Position numbers and translations under genes: made by a program. A stretch of DNA of 64,000 nt from RUG11247 sp045649485. GTDB lineage: Bacteria > Bacillota > Clostridia > Christensenellales > Aristaeellaceae. Below, piece by piece: positions 60,593-64,000 of the stretch; the first letter of the stretch is position 1, and each line of letters starts with the position of its first letter. Under the pieces are notes generated by a model that saw only the letters and a program-made list of their open reading frames with translations, was not told where the DNA came from and searched no databases. The stretch lies in NCBI GenBank assembly GCA_045649485.1, contig JAZRPZ010000063.1, positions 3,544 to 67,543 of the forward strand. The letters are read 5' to 3'.

Positions 60593-60633
60593 AAAACCGC
60601 CGTATCCCTCACATGATACGGCGGTTTCTTTAT
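60593..60633. terminator. Bidirectional terminator membrane protein / ABC
   Basis: 13-bp stem AAACCGCCGTATC/GATACGGCGGTTT. Confidence 0.9.
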
Positions 60634-60639
60634 TATTCT

Positions 60640-62373
60640 TTACTCAATGAAATCATTGTCACGGAACTGCAGTGCGTAGAGGCTCTTGTAGGTGCCGTCT
60701 GCGGCGATGAGTTCTTCGTGAGTGCCGCGCTCGGTGATGCTGCCGTTCATTACAACAGCGATCTCATCGGCGTTGCGGATGGTGGAAAGACGATGGGCAA
60801 CTACCAGAGTGGTACGTCCCTTGCACAGCTCATCAAGTGCCTGCTGGATAAGTACTTCGGTAGTGTTGTCCAGAGCAGAGGTAGCCTCGTCGAGGATCAG
60901 GATCGCAGGGTCCTTCAGGAATACGCGGGCGATGGACAGACGCTGCTTCTGACCGCCGGAGAGCTTAACGCCGCGCTCGCCGATCTCGGTGTCATAACCC
61001 TTTTCGAGGGTCATTACATAGTCGTGGATGTTTGCACGGCGGGCTGCCTCGTAAACTTCCTCATCGGTTGCATCGGGACGACCGTAGAGAATGTTATCGC
61101 GGATGGTTCCGACGAAGAGGAATACATCCTGCTGTACGATACCGATATTGCGGCGGATGGACTCGAGGGTCAGCTTGCGGATATCCTGACCGTCGATCAT
61201 GATGGAGCCTTCGCCCTCATTCAGCTTGTAGAAATTGGGCAGCAGATGGCACAGGGTGGTCTTGCCGCCGCCGGAGGGACCTACGAGAGCCAGCTTGCGG
61301 CCCTTCTCGAGGCGCAGGTTGACATCGTGCAGAACTTCCTTGGTCTCGTCGTATGCATAGGTTACGTTCTTGAACTCGATAACGCCTTCGACATTCTTGA
61401 GTTCCTTTGCGTCTGCGGCGTCCTCTTCGGGCTTTTCGTCCATGATCTCAACAAAGCGCTTGAAACCGCTGATGCCGTTCTGCAGGGACTCCATGAAGCC
61501 GATGAGGGTATTTACGGGGTTGATGAACAGGTTTACAGATACAATGAAGGTGGAATAGTCACCGAAGGAGATGCGTCCTGCGTAGAGGAACAGACCGCCG
61601 GCGATAAGGATGAATACGTTGAATACGTCGGTAACGAAAGCGGTGGAAGAATGGAACTGAGCCATTGCGTGATAAGCGGCGCGGGAAGCTTCAACGAACT
61701 GCTTGTCACCCACCTGGAACTTCTTTACCTCGCGCTCGGCATTGGTGTAAGCCTTGGTGACACGGATGCCGGTAACGGAGCTTTCAACGGCTGCGTTGAT
61801 GGTGGCATTGCTCTTGCGGCGGTCATCGAAAGCCTTGCTCATTGCCTTGCGGAAATGCAGGGTTACAATAACGAGGATAGGCACGCAGGCGAAGATGATG
61901 AGGGTCAGCAGAGGATCGATCATGCACAGATAGATGAAGGAAAGGATGATCATCACAGAGCTGATGAGCAGGTTTTCGGGACCGTGATGGGCCAGCTCAC
62001 TCAGTTCGAAAAGGTCGCTGGTGAGGCGGGTCATGATGCGGCCGGTCTCGTGGTTGTCAAAGAAGCTGAAAGGCAGCTTTTCCAGATGCCTGAAAAGATC
62101 CAGACGCATCTGAGACTGCATCTTGATGCCGATGAGATGTCCGTAGTACTGCACGAAATAGCGCAGCAGCATGCGGATAACATACAGCGCCAGCACGGCA
62201 AGACCGGCGATCACGATGGTGGCATACATCTTTTCGGGGATGTATATGTTCAGCATATTTCGGGTAACGATAGGATATACCATGCCGATTACGGAAATCA
62301 GCAGCGATGCCAGCATATCCAGCGCCAGCATCTTCTTGTGGGGCTTGTAGTAATTGATAAATCGTTTCAGCAT
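60640..62373 (-). CDS. ABC transporter, fused permease-ATPase (exporter type)
   Basis: 577 aa half-transporter. Six-helix exporter domain (~1-310) with the coupling stretch PFSFFDNHETGRIMTRLTSDL. The nucleotide-binding domain has Walker A GPSGGGKTT (~370), Q-loop IVQQDVFLF, signature LSGGQKQR, Walker B ILILDEATSALD and H-loop VVAHRLST. As a single gene it should act as a homodimer. It lies 2 nt after an ArsR-type regulator, suggesting export of the inducing compound or metal. Confidence 0.95.
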   Translation of the reverse strand: MLKRFINYYKPHKKMLALDMLASLLISVIGMVYPIVTRNMLNIYIPEKMYATIVIAGLAVLALYVIRMLLRYFVQYYGHLIGIKMQSQMRLDLFRHLEKLPFSFFDNHETGRIMTRLTSDLFELSELAHHGPENLLISSVMIILSFIYLCMIDPLLTLIIFACVPILVIVTLHFRKAMSKAFDDRRKSNATINAAVESSVTGIRVTKAYTNAEREVKKFQVGDKQFVEASRAAYHAMAQFHSSTAFVTDVFNVFILIAGGLFLYAGRISFGDYSTFIVSVNLFINPVNTLIGFMESLQNGISGFKRFVEIMDEKPEEDAADAKELKNVEGVIEFKNVTYAYDETKEVLHDVNLRLEKGRKLALVGPSGGGKTTLCHLLPNFYKLNEGEGSIMIDGQDIRKLTLESIRRNIGIVQQDVFLFVGTIRDNILYGRPDATDEEVYEAARRANIHDYVMTLEKGYDTEIGERGVKLSGGQKQRLSIARVFLKDPAILILDEATSALDNTTEVLIQQALDELCKGRTTLVVAHRLSTIRNADEIAVVMNGSITERGTHEELIAADGTYKSLYALQFRDNDFIE

Positions 62374-62375
62374 AA

Positions 62376-62735
62376 CTACTCTTCCTTCGTTCTTTTCTCA
62401 GGCGGTACATACGCCTTACATTTGATGTGTTCAGCCTCCTCGCAGCCGTAGAAGGGATCGTCACAGGGTTTGTTTTCCCCGTCCCTCAGCTGCATAAGAG
62501 CATTTATAATGCCATTCAGAGCTTCCTTATCAACGGAATAATGGGTATAATAGCCCTTCTTTATTCCGTACACCAGCCCTGCCTCACGCATTATCTTCAG
62601 GTGCTGGGAAACTGCCGATTCTGATAAACGGGTGAGCCTTGCCAGCGCGCTTACGCAATAGCCGCGGCGGGACATCAGCTGCAAAAGCAGATATCTTTTC
62701 GGATCGCCCAATGCCTTCAGCATCTTGTCATCCAA
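62376..62735 (-). CDS. ArsR-family transcriptional regulator
   Basis: 119-aa winged-helix repressor: LKALGDPKRYLLLQLMSRRGYCVSALARLTRLSESAVSQHLKIMREAGLVYGIKKGYYTHYSVD. The C terminus adds three cysteines (KPCDDPFYGCEEAEHIKC), possibly an inducer- or metal-sensing site. TTG start at 62735, because AAAGGGGG sits 7 nt upstream; an ATG at 62723 is the alternative. Presumably autoregulates the operon with the ABC exporter. Confidence 0.88.
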   Translation of the reverse strand: MDDKMLKALGDPKRYLLLQLMSRRGYCVSALARLTRLSESAVSQHLKIMREAGLVYGIKKGYYTHYSVDKEALNGIINALMQLRDGENKPCDDPFYGCEEAEHIKCKAYVPPEKRTKEE

Positions 62736-62759
62736 TATGTTTCCCCCTTTCCGCAGTAT

Positions 62760-62788
62760 ATTATAAACCACCTAACTATTAACGTCAA
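62760..62788 (-). promoter_or_regulatory. Promoter of the arsR-ABC operon
   Basis: Minus-strand TTGACG (62783-62788) and TATAAT (62760-62765), 17-nt spacer. The 62790-63042 interval upstream is AT-rich and holds only the promoter region of the PurF-like gene, including TATAAT at 62982-62987. Confidence 0.8.
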
Positions 62789-63042
62789 TAAAATCTGTTT
62801 TAAAATTCACTAAATCAGATCACAAAATATCCGAACATTGACTGCCTTTATTTCATATTTCTTCGTTTATATGCGCAACGATATGCCGCTTCTCAAATTC
62901 ATCATTCAGATTTCACGAATTTTCTATATTATATATATGTGTTATTTTACAGATTTTCAGCCAAAACGGACGCAAAAAGCTGTATAATATATATGGACAG
63001 ATTTTTATTGAAACTGTATCACATGCAAAGGGGATTTGAAAG

Positions 63043-63924
63043 ATGGGCGGATTTTTCGGCGTAGTCTCTAAAACCGATTGCGTATTTGATCTGTTTTTCG
63101 GAACTGACTATCACTCCCACCTGGGTACCAAGCGCGGAGGTATGGCCGTATACGGCGAAAAAGGCTTCGACCGCGCCATCCATAATATAGAAAGCTCTCC
63201 CTTCCGCACCAAATTCGACAAAGACGTTGAGGACATGAAGGGCAACATGGGCATCGGCTGTATTTCCGATAATGAGCCCCAGCCCCTCATCGTGCGTTCC
63301 CACCTGGGCAATTTTGCCATCACCACCGTGGGCCGCATAAACAACATGGATGATCTTGTAAACAAGGCATTCGGTACCAGCCACGTGCAGTTCCTCGAAA
63401 TGAGCAACGGCAACCTGAACCCCACCGAGCTGGTAGCTGCCCTTATAAACAGCAAGGATTCCATCATTGCCGGCATCCAGTATGCACAGGAAGTTATCGA
63501 CGGCTCCATGTCCATGCTGCTGCTCACTCCTTCCGGCATATATGCCGCCCGTGACAGGCTGGGCAGAACTCCCATCATCATCGGCAAAAAGGACGGCGCT
63601 CACTGCGCAGCATTCGAATCCTTCTCCTTCCTGAACCTCGGCTACGAGCAGTACAAGGAGCTGGGCCCTGCCGAGATCGATTTCATCACCCCCGAATCCG
63701 TTGAAGTCGTAGCCCCCGCCCGCGAGGAAATGAAGATCTGCACCTTCATGTGGGTATACTACGGCTATCCCTCCTCCTGCTATGAGGGCGTAAACGTAGA
63801 GCACATGCGCTGCAACTGTGGTGCAAAGCTGGCTTCCCGCGACGATATCAAGGCAGACACCGTTGCCGGTGTTCCGGATTCCGGTATCGCACACGCCATC
63901 GGCTATGCGAATGCTTCCGGCATC
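63043..63924 (+). CDS. PurF-like amidophosphoribosyltransferase paralogue (partial, right edge)
   Basis: About 294 codons of a PurF-like protein before the sequence degenerates into poly-C. The Ntn/GATase-like domain is complete: RGGMAVYG, RSHLGNFAITTVGRINN, and LLLTPSGIYAARDRLGRTPIIIG. The PRTase part begins (AGVPDSGIAHAIGYANASGIP), but the PRPP loop is off the end. PurF normally starts with a catalytic Cys (CGIFG); this one starts MGGFFGV, so the nucleophile is replaced by Gly. It may not use glutamine. GGGG 10 nt upstream of the ATG. The TAA near 63950 is an artefact. Confidence 0.88.
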
Positions 63925-64000
63925 CCCCTCTCCCCCCCCCCCCTCCCCTAAACCCCCCCCCCCCCCCCCCCCCCCCCCTCCCCCGAGACCAGCCCCCCCA
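63925..64000. other. Low-quality poly-C contig end
   Basis: The last ~75 bases are almost pure C with scattered T, A and G. They break the PurF-like reading frame just where GIPY... is expected. This looks like a poly-G sequencing artefact on the opposite strand, not biology. Confidence 0.85.

Noticed and set aside
62790..63042. Purine riboswitch upstream of the PurF-like gene
   Set aside because: The leader after TATAAT is only ~50 nt and lacks the conserved purine-aptamer loops.
63925..63953. C-terminal residues SPPPLP and the stop of the PurF-like protein
   Set aside because: They lie in the poly-C artefact and do not match the family.

Overview
The window looks like chromosomal DNA of an anaerobic Clostridia-type Firmicute, probably a gut or rumen lineage near Christensenellales or Oscillospirales. 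That placement is inferred from gene content, not from a marker tree. Supporting signs are a Re-type citrate synthase, a PadR-DUF1700-DUF4097 operon, a CBS-type family II pyrophosphatase, a ylxM-ffh-rpsP-khpA operon, Clostridia-like PurF and PFK variants, strong AGGAGG ribosome sites, and TTGACA/TATAAT promoters often written TGATATAAT. No phage, insertion sequence or CRISPR array is visible. Most genes are short transcription units with their own promoter and terminator.

Layout. 1-3.3 kb: polyphosphate kinase (cut by the left edge), phosphofructokinase, and a divergent pair of a Cys-rich mini-protein and an Xre regulator. 3.3-7.7 kb: Re-citrate synthase, aconitase and isocitrate dehydrogenase, one operon giving 2-oxoglutarate. 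7.8-14.6 kb: two-subunit aconitase X, an Fe-S flavin enoate reductase-like enzyme, a UroD-like protein and a Sel1-repeat protein with a decayed tail. 14.7-28.5 kb: secreted protein, GNAT, PatB-type aminotransferase, MATE pump, SDR, an MBL-M55-GDPD operon, a GT2-GtrA fusion, a second UroD-like protein, M32 carboxypeptidase, an EEP-family hydrolase and a PHP protein. 28.6-33.1 kb: SGNH hydrolase, two tandem-duplicated secreted proteins and a codon-optimised SDR. 33.1-47.7 kb: GH39-like hydrolase, Nudix, LMW phosphatase, asparaginase, tautomerase, PadR operon, FGGY kinase, DUF5685-DnaJ operon, a second PHP protein, isomerase and membrane proteins. 47.8-55 kb: two tRNA-Ser genes, Gfo/Idh dehydrogenase plus isomerase, CBS pyrophosphatase, BNR sialidase-like protein, SDR and a second M55 peptidase. 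55-64 kb: trmD, rimM, an EEP gene, khpA, rpsP, ffh, ylxM, tRNA-Pro, an ArsR-ABC pair, and a PurF-like gene that runs into a poly-C artefact at the right end.

The most interesting signal is a ~150-nt structured element in three copies (33133-33282 +, 51776-51926 +, 9748-9893 -). Each copy starts exactly at the TAA stop codon of an unrelated gene. It keeps a GCAGGC/GCCTGC hairpin, a central long hairpin whose stem sequence differs in each copy but stays paired, and a closing GGTTTC/GAAACC (or GGTCTC/GAGACC) stem. This covariation suggests an RNA-level function or a mobile palindromic element with strict insertion preference. Other points of interest: a second two-copy palindromic repeat, a tandem duplication that left a gene-tail scar, multi-hairpin leaders before the DUF5685-DnaJ operon and before the SDR at 32260, and a PurF homologue lacking its N-terminal nucleophile cysteine.
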